Assembly (NCBI RefSeq): GCF_014696925.1
Contig: NZ_JACJQY010000054.1
Coordinates: 1-33,243 of the forward strand
Source of the DNA: Phormidium tenue FACHB-1050
GTDB taxonomy: Bacteria > Cyanobacteriota > Cyanobacteriia > Pseudanabaenales > Pseudanabaenaceae
DNA: 33,243 nucleotides
Direction: 5' to 3'
A program made the translations under genes and the position numbers. Numbering within the stretch: the stretch's first letter is position 1; the number at the start of each line of letters is the position of its first letter. The notes beneath the pieces were generated by a model. That model searched no databases. It had not been told where the DNA came from and saw only the letters and a list, made by a program, of their open reading frames with translations. This document shows, one piece after another, positions 1 to 7,866 of the stretch.

Positions 1-451
1 CTTGCTGCTGCATAGAGGTTAAGCTATCTAAACGATGTACCAATGCTTGGAGTTGCTCAATTTCTAATGGTGGTGGTGTCCAAAGAGCAGGTTTTAAAGC
101 TACACAAAATCTAGCAATCACTTTGGCATCAGCACGGTCAGTCTTTGTCCGACTTAACTCACTCTTCCCAAAGGCTTTGGGAGGTGATGGATTAACAATA
201 CTGACTTTGTACCCTGCTTGTACTAAGAACCTAGCTAAAGCATTGCCGTAAGTGCTGGTGGCTTCCATACAGCCATGTAAATTTGTGACACCTTGAGTAT
301 TTAGCCATTCTTGTAATTCAGCAAATCCTTCGGGATTGTTGGCAAATACTTTGCTTTTAATTTTGGCGTTACCTTGGATTAAAGCAACATCAAATTTGGC
401 TTTACTGATATCTATTCCTAAAACATCATTTACTTCATTGTTATTGTTCAT
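1..451 (-). CDS. IS110-family transposase, N-terminal part (runs off the left edge)
   Basis: About 150 residues are visible from an ATG at 451; the stop lies outside the window. The start reads MNNNNEVNDVLGIDISKAKF. The GIDISKAKFDVAL stretch carries the first acidic residue of the DEDD catalytic fold, MEATSTYG the glutamate, and SRTKTDRADAKVIARF the last two aspartates. This order (RuvC-like DEDD domain first, serine-containing domain later) is that of IS110 transposases, usually about 330-420 residues. The family moves as circular intermediates without normal terminal inverted repeats, and recent work shows an RNA-guided recombinase. The visible part has no stop or frameshift, so the gene may be intact, but its C-terminal half cannot be judged here. 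Confidence 0.93.
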   Translation of the reverse strand, partial: MNNNNEVNDVLGIDISKAKFDVALIQGNAKIKSKVFANNPEGFAELQEWLNTQGVTNLHGCMEATSTYGNALARFLVQAGYKVSIVNPSPPKAFGKSELSRTKTDRADAKVIARFCVALKPALWTPPPLEIEQLQALVHRLDSLTSMQQQ

Positions 452-735
452 CAGTGGTTTCAGTCCTCTTGCTAGATTTGTCCATCAAGCAATCAGTGGT
501 ATTGATCTATCCTTGTGAATGCAGGTTTACCCATTGGGCGACCTCTGATACTGTCCAGTCTTTACTTGTTTCCACTGTTTAAGCAGAGACGACTCTATCT
601 ACATTACGGGCTTGGTGTCCCTAGGGGCTGCTCGAGTTTATCTCTGCCTTTGCTTGTTGGATTGTAGTAAAGATTTTATCCTTTACTTTTCTTCCTAGAT
701 ACAAGGGGCTGCGCCCCCGCCAGCCCTAGACTTAC
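452..735 (-). mobile_element. Non-coding left end of the IS110 element; candidate bridge-RNA region
   Basis: About 280 bases upstream of the transposase start hold no convincing reading frame. In the IS110 group the non-coding left end encodes the bridge RNA that pairs with target and donor DNA. This stretch has the right position and size and contains short complementary segments. The outer boundary is a guess: I placed it near the GGGGC-TGC-GCCCC hairpin at about 706-719, after which the sequence changes character. No structure was computed. Confidence 0.45.
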
Positions 736-783
736 GCCATCGCAAGAATTCCTTCCACGCAACATCAGTTAAAAGTATTCCTT

Positions 784-828
784 AGTCCACTTCAGTGGAC
801 TTGAGCTTTTAGACCGCACTTGAGTGCA
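784..828. repeat. Pair of short hairpins in the 736-1050 gap
   Basis: GTCCAC-TTCA-GTGGAC (785-800) is followed 15 bases on by GCACT-TG-AGTGC (816-827). Two small hairpins joined by a short linker is a layout of dispersed cyanobacterial intergenic repeats. The rest of the gap between the IS end and the next gene (736-1050) is AT-rich leader DNA in which I see no gene. A GGGGAA ribosome-binding sequence stands just before the ATG at 1051. Confidence 0.5.
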
Positions 829-1050
829 GGGCTTGATATTAAGTCTGGGTATTAAATGAAGCGAAGAAACTTTTTGTAAATTACCATCGTCCTTGAGTGC
901 ATTAACGTAATATGTTGCAGACAACCTAAAACATCAGACCAAATTTAGACTAAGTATTTAGATTAAGTCCGAGTTGAATTTGTCAGAATATCTAAAGATA
1001 CGATCTAAACATTGCTAACTACTTATAGCCTGATATTTTCGGGGAAATTT

Positions 1051-1935
1051 ATGAACCGCTCTTTGAAATTTATATCCGTATCTCTGTTAACAGCATTGAT
1101 CACCGCCGCCACAGTGATGCCTAGCTTTGCCGCAGATCCATTCCGCTCCCAAAATGCTAGGGCGATCGGCAGCGAAACCCAAAAAGCCTTTGAGTTAATG
1201 TTCAAAGATGGAAACTATACGGCGGCTGTAAAGCAGTTAGATTTAGCTGTAAGAACAGAAGCAAACGAGCCACTGTTATTCGCTTTACGCGCTTCCACCT
1301 TCTATGCCAGAGAAGACTACTTAGGAATGCGAGTTGCTGGACAGCGTGTTCGATCTAATGCCGAAGCTTTGAAGGGTAAAGATAACCTCAGAGCTTATAT
1401 CTACTTGGCGGCGAGTGACTTGATTGAAGCAGGATATATTGTCAAAACTGAAGGCGTATCCAGTGCACCTAAGGCTTTGCCACTAGTGCAAAGCGTTTTT
1501 GACAATATCCAAAAAGCCAAGGATATTTCTCCCAATGATCCTGAGCTAAATTTGATTAAGGGCTATATTGACATGCTAATTGCATCAGTATTACCTCTGT
1601 CAGACCTTGAAACAGCTTTGGAAAGCCTCAAGCAATATGCAGCGCCTGATTATCTCAAATGGCGTGGCATCGCTCTAGCCTATCGTGATGCTCGCAAGCC
1701 CGATCTTGCTCTAGATGCAGTAAACAAAGCCCTTACCTCTGCTCCCAATAATCCAGAACTACATTACCTAAAAGGACAAGTGTTATGGATGCAAAGCGAC
1801 AGCAATATTCCAACCGCCAAGAAGCAATTTGAGCTTGCTCTAAGTAAGTCTAAGCAACTCAATCCTAGCCTGCTAGACGAGATTCGTGGACAATGCCGCA
1901 ACATCTCTGGCGGTGTAGCTTGTCCTGAAAAATAA
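1051..1935 (+). CDS. Exported TPR-like protein, Sll0314/Alr1548 type
   Basis: 294 residues. The ATG at 1051 is preferred to an upstream TTG at 1012 because GGGGAA lies 7 bases before it and because the protein then begins with a clean signal peptide: MNRSLKF, a hydrophobic stretch, and a probable cleavage at SFA-ADPF. The mature protein opens with a DPFRSQNARAIG-like segment and a helical repeat region (FELMFKDGNY, LFALRASTFYAREDY). Near residues 220-270 are two typical TPR units (PDLALDAVNKALTSAPNNPE and the following helix). The arrangement resembles the cyanobacterial Sll0314/Alr1548 periplasmic TPR family, whose function is unknown. Two cysteines near the C-terminus (GQCRN, GVACPEK) could form a disulfide. 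A strong hairpin follows directly, so it is probably monocistronic. Confidence 0.75.
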   Translation: MNRSLKFISVSLLTALITAATVMPSFAADPFRSQNARAIGSETQKAFELMFKDGNYTAAVKQLDLAVRTEANEPLLFALRASTFYAREDYLGMRVAGQRVRSNAEALKGKDNLRAYIYLAASDLIEAGYIVKTEGVSSAPKALPLVQSVFDNIQKAKDISPNDPELNLIKGYIDMLIASVLPLSDLETALESLKQYAAPDYLKWRGIALAYRDARKPDLALDAVNKALTSAPNNPELHYLKGQVLWMQSDSNIPTAKKQFELALSKSKQLNPSLLDEIRGQCRNISGGVACPEK

Positions 1936-1974
1936 ACAGTAAAGGCGGCGCGAAGCGCCGCCTTTACTGTTTTG
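1934..1974 (+). terminator. Perfect hairpin starting in the stop codon
   Basis: An 18-bp perfect stem (1934-1951 with 1955-1972) closes on a GAA loop; the tip reads GGCGGCGCGAAGCGCCGCC. The left arm begins inside the TAA stop of the upstream gene and the right arm ends in TTTT, so it can act as an intrinsic terminator. It belongs to the window-wide set of hairpins with GCGAAGC-like tips. Confidence 0.8.
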
Positions 1975-1993
1975 GATTTCCAAGCAAGGTATT

Positions 1994-2037
1994 ATAAAAA
2001 AGTAGGGTCAATTCATGAATTGACCCTACTTTTTTAT
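1994..2037. repeat. 44-base perfect palindrome before the HAD gene
   Basis: Arms 1994-2015 and 2016-2037 are exact reverse complements with no loop, centred on ATTCATGAAT. A-rich outer left arm and T-rich outer right arm would make it a bidirectional terminator. It ends 27 bases before the ATG at 2065 and argues against translation starting upstream of it. Confidence 0.75.
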
Positions 2038-2064
2038 CCAACGCAAAAAGAAAGCAAAAAACTC

Positions 2065-2901
2065 ATGGCGCAAGACATTAAACTGATCGTGGTAGATATC
2101 GATGGCACGATTAGTGGTGATGCCAATCAGGTCAATGATGCAGTTAAGCAAGCGGTAAAAGCGGCTCAGGCAAAGGGTGTCAAAGTGGCGATCGCTACGG
2201 GTCGAATGTATCGCTCGGCGGTACGATTCCATGAATTGATCGCTTCAGATATGCCATTGATTTCCTATCAAGGCGCATTCATTAAAGATCCTAAAACCGA
2301 TGAATTAGTTGGGCATTGGCCAGTTGAACTCGGACAAGCGCTCTCTTTGCTCGATGATCTAGGAGAATTTGCGACTAATGATCAGCTTTCGATTCATATT
2401 TACGTGAATGATGAACTCTACGTTCGGAAAATGACAGCCCAAACTCAAGCCTATGCCGAACGCTCTAAAGTTGGAGTCACAGTAGTCGGTGATTTGCGAG
2501 AATTCCTCACTAGTAAAAATACCGATCATCCACCAACAAAGATTCTTGCTTTGAGTGATACGGCAGAACTGGTGACCGAAATGCTTCGAGTTCTCAAAGA
2601 TCGTTATACACCTCAGCAACTCTATCTCACTAAATCTGTAGCTACTTTCTTTGAAGCGACTAATCCGATCGCTAATAAAGGAACTGCGGTTAAACATTTA
2701 GCTGAGAATATCTTGGGATTTGATCGCTCGCAGGTTTTAGCGATCGGCGATAATTTCAACGATTTAGAAATGATCGAATATGCAGGTATTGGCGTAGTTA
2801 TGGGTAATGCTCCTGAAGGTTTAAAACCTCTTGGAGATTGGGTTGCCCCAACTGTTGAGAATGATGGAGCGGCTGTAGCGATCGAAAAATTCGTGCTATA
2901 A
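2065..2901 (+). CDS. Cof-type HAD-superfamily phosphatase (HAD-IIB)
   Basis: 278 residues from the ATG at 2065; an in-frame upstream ATG at 1972 would have to read through the palindrome and is rejected. Catalytic motif I is VVDIDGTISGD with nucleophile D11 and acid/base D13. Motif II is the threonine in AIATGR, motif III the lysine in NPIANKGTAVKHLAE, and motif IV GDNFNDLEMI. The large insert between motifs II and III is the type IIB cap. Members dephosphorylate small phosphorylated metabolites such as sugar phosphates or flavin precursors; the substrate cannot be read from the sequence. It is probably cytosolic, with no signal peptide. A hairpin at 2909-2936 follows. Confidence 0.9.
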   Translation: MAQDIKLIVVDIDGTISGDANQVNDAVKQAVKAAQAKGVKVAIATGRMYRSAVRFHELIASDMPLISYQGAFIKDPKTDELVGHWPVELGQALSLLDDLGEFATNDQLSIHIYVNDELYVRKMTAQTQAYAERSKVGVTVVGDLREFLTSKNTDHPPTKILALSDTAELVTEMLRVLKDRYTPQQLYLTKSVATFFEATNPIANKGTAVKHLAENILGFDRSQVLAIGDNFNDLEMIEYAGIGVVMGNAPEGLKPLGDWVAPTVENDGAAVAIEKFVL

Positions 2902-2908
2902 ATTCTGA

Positions 2909-2936
2909 ATCAAAGAGTGCTTTAGCACTCTTTGAT
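2909..2936 (+). terminator. Hairpin after the HAD gene
   Basis: A 13-bp perfect stem (ATCAAAGAGTGCT with its complement) has a 2-base loop and begins 8 bases after the stop. The U-tract lies within the right arm and little follows it, so termination may be weak. Confidence 0.6.
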
Positions 2937-2959
2937 CATTAAAATCTAAGGCGATAGTT

Positions 2960-4405
2960 ATGCTAGAACCTCAAGCAATTGTAAATCAACGTTATCAGCT
3001 AGAGCGTCAACTTGGGCAAAATGCAGGTCGCGAGACTTGGCTAGCCAAAGATTTGCAGAAAGAGAATGAATTGGTGGTGGTCAAGTTATTGGCTTTCGGA
3101 GGTAATGTGCAATGGGAAGATCTAAAGTTATTTGAACGTGAAGCCAATGTACTCAAAGCGCTAGATCATCCACGTATCCCCAAATATCGCGACTATTTTT
3201 CGATTGACGATCGCTCATTGTGGTTTGGATTGGTACAGGAATATATTCAAGGGGATTCTTTACGCGAACATATTGCTAGAGGAAATAAATTTAATGAATC
3301 ACAGGTTAAGAAAATTGCGATCGCGGTTTTAGAAATCCTGATCTATCTCCATGAACTCAGTCCTCAAGTTCTGCATCGCGACATTAAGCCTAGCAACTTG
3401 ATTTTGAATGGAACTGAAGGAGAAGAACCAAACATTTATCTAGTGGATTTTGGGGCAGTGCAAGATAAAGCATCGGCTGAAGGTAAATCTTTCACTGTGG
3501 TGGGAACCTATGGCTATGCACCAATGGAGCAGTATGGTGGTCGGGCAGTAGCCGCTTCTGATCTCTATGCATTGGGTGCAACGCTGATTTATTTGCTAAC
3601 GGGAATATCACCTGCGGATCTGCCACAGGATGACGAAGCCAAGATCATGTTTCGCGATCGCACCAGTGCTAGTCGTGACTTTGTGGAATGGATTCAGACC
3701 TTAGTAGAGCCATTACTGAAAAAACGTTATGCATCGGCTCAAGTTGCTTTAGAAGCTCTGGTTAAGCCTAAACCCAAAATACAAGCAGAGCAGGTTGTTC
3801 CACATGTCCAATCGGTTAAGAAGAAAGTCATTAGAAACTATGCTCCAGAAAACACCAACATTCAAGTTGAAGAATCAGAGCATTATCTTCAGATTTTAGT
3901 CCCTAATAAGATCCTATCAGCTATTTTTTTCATAGGAATAATATCGTTAATCACTTTGTTCTTTGGTACAACATTAGTCCCCTACTTGCTAATAAACAGA
4001 CTTAACCCCATAGTTGTTGTAATTCTATTAACGATTGTCGGATTGATCTTGAGCAAGCTTTTAAAACTTCTCACCACATCTAAATTTGAAATTAATGGAC
4101 AAGAAGTCATCTTAAGTCGCTACATATTTGGTAAGTGCTATTGGCGTGACCAACAGACTTGCAGTGGTTCCATTTACGTTGAACCAAATTGGAGCATGAT
4201 GCGAAACAGATTGAACAACAATCTATTTGGCTGGTTGGTGTGGATAAGTAGTGAGAAAAATGATGATAACTCGCTCAAGTCCAATGTCAAAATACATATC
4301 CAAGATGACACTTATTTAATATCTGCCAATGAGCTACGACCAACCGAAGTGATGTGGTTAATGGAATTGATTACTAATTTTAAAAACAGTCGTTCTTTAA
4401 TATGA
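2960..4405 (+). CDS. Membrane-anchored Ser/Thr protein kinase (first of tandem pair)
   Basis: 481 residues. A Hanks-type kinase domain spans about residues 10-270: a degenerate glycine loop LGQNAGRETWLAK, ATP-binding lysine VVVK42, helix-C glutamate in FEREA (E61), catalytic loop HRDIKPSN (D141, N146), metal-binding DFG (D163), and GTYGYAPMEQYGG in place of APE, which is common in cyanobacterial kinases. After a short linker, residues about 319-346 and 350-370 are two hydrophobic segments, followed by a roughly 110-residue region with a conserved WISSEKNDDNS stretch. The kinase domain should face the cytoplasm. It would phosphorylate Ser/Thr on unknown targets. The next gene copies it almost exactly over the kinase domain. 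AAGG lies 8 bases before the ATG. Confidence 0.92.
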   Translation: MLEPQAIVNQRYQLERQLGQNAGRETWLAKDLQKENELVVVKLLAFGGNVQWEDLKLFEREANVLKALDHPRIPKYRDYFSIDDRSLWFGLVQEYIQGDSLREHIARGNKFNESQVKKIAIAVLEILIYLHELSPQVLHRDIKPSNLILNGTEGEEPNIYLVDFGAVQDKASAEGKSFTVVGTYGYAPMEQYGGRAVAASDLYALGATLIYLLTGISPADLPQDDEAKIMFRDRTSASRDFVEWIQTLVEPLLKKRYASAQVALEALVKPKPKIQAEQVVPHVQSVKKKVIRNYAPENTNIQVEESEHYLQILVPNKILSAIFFIGIISLITLFFGTTLVPYLLINRLNPIVVVILLTIVGLILSKLLKLLTTSKFEINGQEVILSRYIFGKCYWRDQQTCSGSIYVEPNWSMMRNRLNNNLFGWLVWISSEKNDDNSLKSNVKIHIQDDTYLISANELRPTEVMWLMELITNFKNSRSLI

Positions 4406-4415
4406 GATATCTTTT

Positions 4416-5921
4416 ATGACTACCCTTCAGCCTCAAGAGATCGTTAATCAACGTTATCAGCTAGAGCGTCAACTTGGTCAAAACGCAGGTCGCGAGACTT
4501 GGCTAGCCAAAGATTTGCAGAAAGAGAATGAATTGGTGGTGGTCAAGTTACTAGCTTTTGGTGGCAATGTGCAATGGGAAGATTTAAAACTATTTGAACG
4601 TGAAGCCAATGTACTCAAAGCGCTAGATCATTCACGTATCCCCAAATATCGCGACTATTTTTCGATTGACGATCGCTCTTTGTGGTTTGGATTGGTACAG
4701 GAATATATTCAAGGGGATTCTTTACGCGAACATATTGCTAGAGGAAATAAATTTAATGAATCACAGGTTAAGAAAATTGCGATCGCGGTTTTAGAAATCC
4801 TGATCTATCTCCATGAACTCAGTCCCCAAGTTCTGCATCGCGATATTAAGCCTAGTAACTTGATCTTAACTGGAGATGAAGGAGGGGAAAGAAACATTTA
4901 TCTGGTGGACTTTGGTGCAGTGCAGGATAAAGCGTCGGCTGAAGGTAAATCTTTCACTGTGGTGGGAACCTATGGCTATGCGCCAATGGAGCAGTATGGT
5001 GGTAGAGCAGTTGCCGCGTCCGATCTTTATTCCTTAGGTGCGACGTTAATTTATTTGCTAACAGGTATATCACCTGCGGATTTACCACAGGATGATGACG
5101 CACGGATACTCTTTAGCGATCGCACCAGTGCCAGTCCTCATCTTTTGCAATGGATTCAAAAATTAGTAGAGCCGACAGTCAAAAAACGCTATGCATCGGC
5201 AAGAACTGCTTTGCAATCTCTAACTGAATCCATCCAAATTTTTACTCCTCAGAGTAAACCCACTCCATTAGAACCGATAAAGCAATCTAGTCCTGCCAAA
5301 TCCAAGCAATTTCCTAGTTATATTCGTCATTCTTTTCCCCCAGACAACTCTGACATTCAAGTTTCAACTTCTGCAACTTGCCTCAAGATTACAATTCCTC
5401 CTAAAATCTTGACCGCAGTTTTTATGTGGGTATTCTTAGGATTAATCATTGTCTTCGCTCATCCTATTTTGGGAGCTATTTGGAGCAATGTTTCTATGTA
5501 TTATCATAACTCTTTTAGTTTCTATGTCATCTTTGGGTTATTGGTAATGATATTTGGTGGATTGATACTTAGATTTACCATAGGTTTATTAGAAACAGTA
5601 ACTCTAAAAACAACTGAAACAGAAACTTTATTTGAGAAGTCGCTGTTTGGAAGAACTTCTTGGCAAATTAAACTGCCAACTACCGATTTTCAAGGGGCAG
5701 AACCAAAGTGGCGAATGATTGAGAAACGTAATAGTGGAATTGTAGATGATTTAATTTGGCTAAGTAGTGATCATAATGAAGACAATTCCATAAAAGTAAA
5801 TGTACTTTTGTGGTTGAATGGAGATAAATATCCTTTAGCAAATAATGATATTAGGTCAACAGAAGTTAGTTGGTTAATTGATGTAATTGAGGAGTTCTTA
5901 TATTATATTAGGAGAAAATAA
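4416..5921 (+). CDS. Membrane-anchored Ser/Thr protein kinase (second of tandem pair)
   Basis: 501 residues, starting 10 bases after the first kinase gene. From NQRYQLERQLGQNAG to about residue 260 it is nearly identical to the neighbour in protein and DNA. All catalytic residues are present (K44, D143 in HRDIKPSN, D165 in DFG). After about residue 270 the two diverge sharply in the linker, but keep the same plan: two hydrophobic helices near 325-350 and 362-385, then a C-terminal region with WLSSDHNEDNS, matching WISSEKNDDNS in the first. This points to tandem duplication with the kinase domain kept uniform and the C-terminal half free to change. Its TAA overlaps the next ATG (TAATG), so the lipoprotein gene is probably translationally coupled. 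Confidence 0.92.
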   Translation: MTTLQPQEIVNQRYQLERQLGQNAGRETWLAKDLQKENELVVVKLLAFGGNVQWEDLKLFEREANVLKALDHSRIPKYRDYFSIDDRSLWFGLVQEYIQGDSLREHIARGNKFNESQVKKIAIAVLEILIYLHELSPQVLHRDIKPSNLILTGDEGGERNIYLVDFGAVQDKASAEGKSFTVVGTYGYAPMEQYGGRAVAASDLYSLGATLIYLLTGISPADLPQDDDARILFSDRTSASPHLLQWIQKLVEPTVKKRYASARTALQSLTESIQIFTPQSKPTPLEPIKQSSPAKSKQFPSYIRHSFPPDNSDIQVSTSATCLKITIPPKILTAVFMWVFLGLIIVFAHPILGAIWSNVSMYYHNSFSFYVIFGLLVMIFGGLILRFTIGLLETVTLKTTETETLFEKSLFGRTSWQIKLPTTDFQGAEPKWRMIEKRNSGIVDDLIWLSSDHNEDNSIKVNVLLWLNGDKYPLANNDIRSTEVSWLIDVIEEFLYYIRRK

Positions 5922-6850
5922 TGCAGCGATCGCTTTTTAAACACTTTAAATATTTGCCTATCTCTTGTCTTTTGGCAATTGCGATCGCTGGTTGCTCTAA
6001 TCCCTTTGCCACGGCAAATGTACCCGATCAAGTCCGAATTGGAACTTTTAATCTAGGCAATTTTGATGGAGCGAATACTCCCAAATTAGAAGCAGTAAGC
6101 CAAATTATCGAACGTAATTTTGATGTAATCGGCTTACAAGAAGTTAGTCCATCGGGAGCCGAAAAACTCAAGGAGCAGTTGAATAAAAGTAAACAATGGG
6201 AATTTGTCTTAGGAGATACGGGCAGTAAACAAAGAGTAGCTCTGTTCTATCGCAAAGACTTGATCTCGGCTCAAAAGGTGACTGAATGGCAAAAGGTGAA
6301 CATCACAGGGACTTTGCGATCGCCGCTGGTAACCTTTGTGAAAACAGGCGCAAACTTTGACTTCACCTTAGTAATCGTGCATCAAAAAGGAGGTGGAGGA
6401 AAAGAAGCCGATCGCTTACGCCAAAATCAAAGCGATCGCTTGCGCCAAGAAGTAGATAACTATCAACAGAATTCACAATCTGATCCCGATTTAATTCTAG
6501 TCGGTGATTTTAATAGTCCAACTTGGGCTGACCAAAATCGAGGTTTACGGGATGCACCACTGACTTTCTTGACTAGAGATATTGAAACGGGCAAAAAGGA
6601 GAACTGCTTAAAAAAACGTGGTCAGCCTAAAACTCCCGATGGTCGTCCACGCTATACCAATCGCGGCACTGGTTGCGTCATCGATCATATTGCGATTTCT
6701 AAAGCGCCCAAAGGTGCAGAAGAAGAATACATTTCTCAATCAGTACAGATTCTCGATCCGCAAAAAGATTTGGGATTTGATAGCGATCGCACCTATTTTG
6801 CGAAAGTATCCGATCATTTGCCCGTGCGAGCCATCTTTCGCAGTAAATAA
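5921..6850 (+). CDS. Endonuclease/exonuclease/phosphatase-fold lipoprotein
   Basis: 309 residues. The N-terminus is a lipoprotein signal: a basic start, a hydrophobic core, and lipobox AIAGC with C25. The mature part has the EEP order of motifs: IGTFNLGNFD (first metal-site asparagine), FDVIGLQEV (metal-binding glutamate), ILVGDFNSP (catalytic aspartate and asparagine), GCVIDHIAIS, and VSDHLPVRAIF with the final catalytic SDH. The fold is shared by DNase I-like nucleases, sphingomyelinases and phosphoinositide phosphatases. Membrane attachment on the outside suggests an extracytoplasmic nuclease or phosphodiesterase; substrate unknown. A GGAGA ribosome-binding site lies within the end of the upstream kinase gene, and the ATG overlaps the kinase stop, so the two are co-expressed. 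Confidence 0.88.
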   Translation: MQRSLFKHFKYLPISCLLAIAIAGCSNPFATANVPDQVRIGTFNLGNFDGANTPKLEAVSQIIERNFDVIGLQEVSPSGAEKLKEQLNKSKQWEFVLGDTGSKQRVALFYRKDLISAQKVTEWQKVNITGTLRSPLVTFVKTGANFDFTLVIVHQKGGGGKEADRLRQNQSDRLRQEVDNYQQNSQSDPDLILVGDFNSPTWADQNRGLRDAPLTFLTRDIETGKKENCLKKRGQPKTPDGRPRYTNRGTGCVIDHIAISKAPKGAEEEYISQSVQILDPQKDLGFDSDRTYFAKVSDHLPVRAIFRSK

Positions 6851-6880
6851 AAAAAGCGGCGCAATGCGCCGCTTTTTTTA
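6848..6880. terminator. Bidirectional terminator between convergent genes
   Basis: Perfect arms AAAAAAAGCGGCGCA (6849-6863) and complement (6865-6879) surround a single-base centre, giving T-runs in both directions. It overlaps the stop codons of the lipoprotein gene (plus) and of the peptidase gene (minus, TAA at 6880-6878). Confidence 0.85.
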
Positions 6881-7720
6881 TAGTCCCGAAGGTAAACCTG
6901 TGGGTTTGCCCTTAATACTGGTGACAATCCTGCCCCAGCCTGCTTCACCGCCACCATCCCAAAAAATTTGCTGCATGACATCATAGCCATAGGGATCGTA
7001 AGCGCCACCAACACCAACGTCATAACTATCGCTAGCACCATGACGAGTGCCGTACGGATCATGTACAAGCCAAACTTTTTTGGCAGGATCATGCCCGACG
7101 ATTACGCAAATATGACCGCTCCCTTTGTAGGCAAATCCGACAACTACAGGGATATTTGCTTTGAGTGAAAGCAATACATCTTTAGCTGAGAGAGAATAAC
7201 TGAAATAAGAGTTAATGCCAAGTTCTTTTAAAGCCCAAGTTTGAGCATCATGATCGGTGGTATCCCCAAACTTACCCACCAGTCGCATATAGACTGACTC
7301 TGGTTCTGGAAATCCCTGTGCTTTCGCCATCGTTGTTAAGGCTCCATTTAACACAAAGTCAGCTAGCATCGCATTACTAGTTGTGTTGCACTGTCGCCAA
7401 CCAGGTCCAAAAATTGCTTGATCGTTGTCTAGTTGTGAACAATATTTAACAGGTAACTTGATGAGCTGATTGACATCTTCCCCTTCAACTTTGACATGAG
7501 GATCGTAGGCATAGACCTTTTGGAGTTGGGATTTGCCATCTAGTGCTGGAAAGGGTGAGGCTAGAGTCAAGAAAATATGTTGATTGCGATCAGGGCTATA
7601 TTCAGTAACAAAAAATGTTTGCCCTTTTTTGATAAAGATTTTCTCGGAATCGGCTAAATCTGTGGAGCCAAGCAGTTTCTTTTTGAGAAAAGTATCCGCT
7701 TCGGCGATCGCTTTGGGCAT
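6878..7720 (-). CDS. C39-like papain-fold cysteine peptidase
   Basis: 280 residues. A C-terminal C39_2-type domain starts at about residue 88 (KLPVKYCSQLDND). It has a likely nucleophile in GWRQCNTTSNAML (C111), histidine in GSGHICVIVGH (H203), and the third residue in LVHDPYG (D221). The first about 80 residues (IKKGQTFFVTEY...) look like a small beta-rich module of the SH3-like kind and could bind substrate. I see no signal peptide or membrane segment, so either it is cytosolic or it uses an unrecognised export route. C39 relatives include bacteriocin-leader peptidases, but no ABC transporter or precursor peptide gene adjoins it, so a general hydrolase is more likely. Confidence 0.82.
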   Translation of the reverse strand: MPKAIAEADTFLKKKLLGSTDLADSEKIFIKKGQTFFVTEYSPDRNQHIFLTLASPFPALDGKSQLQKVYAYDPHVKVEGEDVNQLIKLPVKYCSQLDNDQAIFGPGWRQCNTTSNAMLADFVLNGALTTMAKAQGFPEPESVYMRLVGKFGDTTDHDAQTWALKELGINSYFSYSLSAKDVLLSLKANIPVVVGFAYKGSGHICVIVGHDPAKKVWLVHDPYGTRHGASDSYDVGVGGAYDPYGYDVMQQIFWDGGGEAGWGRIVTSIKGKPTGLPSGL

Positions 7721-7783
7721 AGGACAACCTCGGAATAAATGCGATAACGCTATAAATCATCGCATATCGTCATCTATAAATTC

Positions 7784-7822
7784 AAGAGAGAGTGGCGGCG
7801 CTTCGCGCCGCCACTCTCTCTT
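7784..7822. repeat. GCTTCGC-tipped perfect hairpin
   Basis: An 18-bp perfect stem (7784-7801 with 7805-7822) closes on TTC; core GTGGCGGCGC-TTC-GCGCCGCCAC. It lies between the HAD gene, transcribed toward it, and the 5' end of the peptidase gene. It carries no strong T-run and belongs to the palindrome family of this window. Confidence 0.75.
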
Positions 7823-7830
7823 AGGTTTTT

Positions 7831-7863
7831 AAAGCACAAAATGGCTACGCCATTTTGTGCTTT
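7831..7863 (-). terminator. Hairpin with AGCACAAAATGGC arms, downstream of HAD gene
   Basis: 15-bp perfect arms (7831-7845 with 7849-7863) sit 3 bases beyond the stop of the minus-strand HAD gene. On the minus strand it is followed by AAAAACC rather than a T-tract, so the terminator role is moderate. The same arm sequence recurs at 9413-9441 and 27684-27710, so it is also a dispersed repeat. Confidence 0.6.
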
Positions 7864-7866
7864 GGT

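Noticed and set aside
336-518. Plus-strand open frame of 60 codons near the left edge
   Set aside because: It is antisense to the clear IS110 transposase frame and starts at TTG with no ribosome-binding site.
6878-7720. C39 peptidase as a bacteriocin-export leader peptidase
   Set aside because: No ABC transporter domain and no double-glycine precursor gene nearby.
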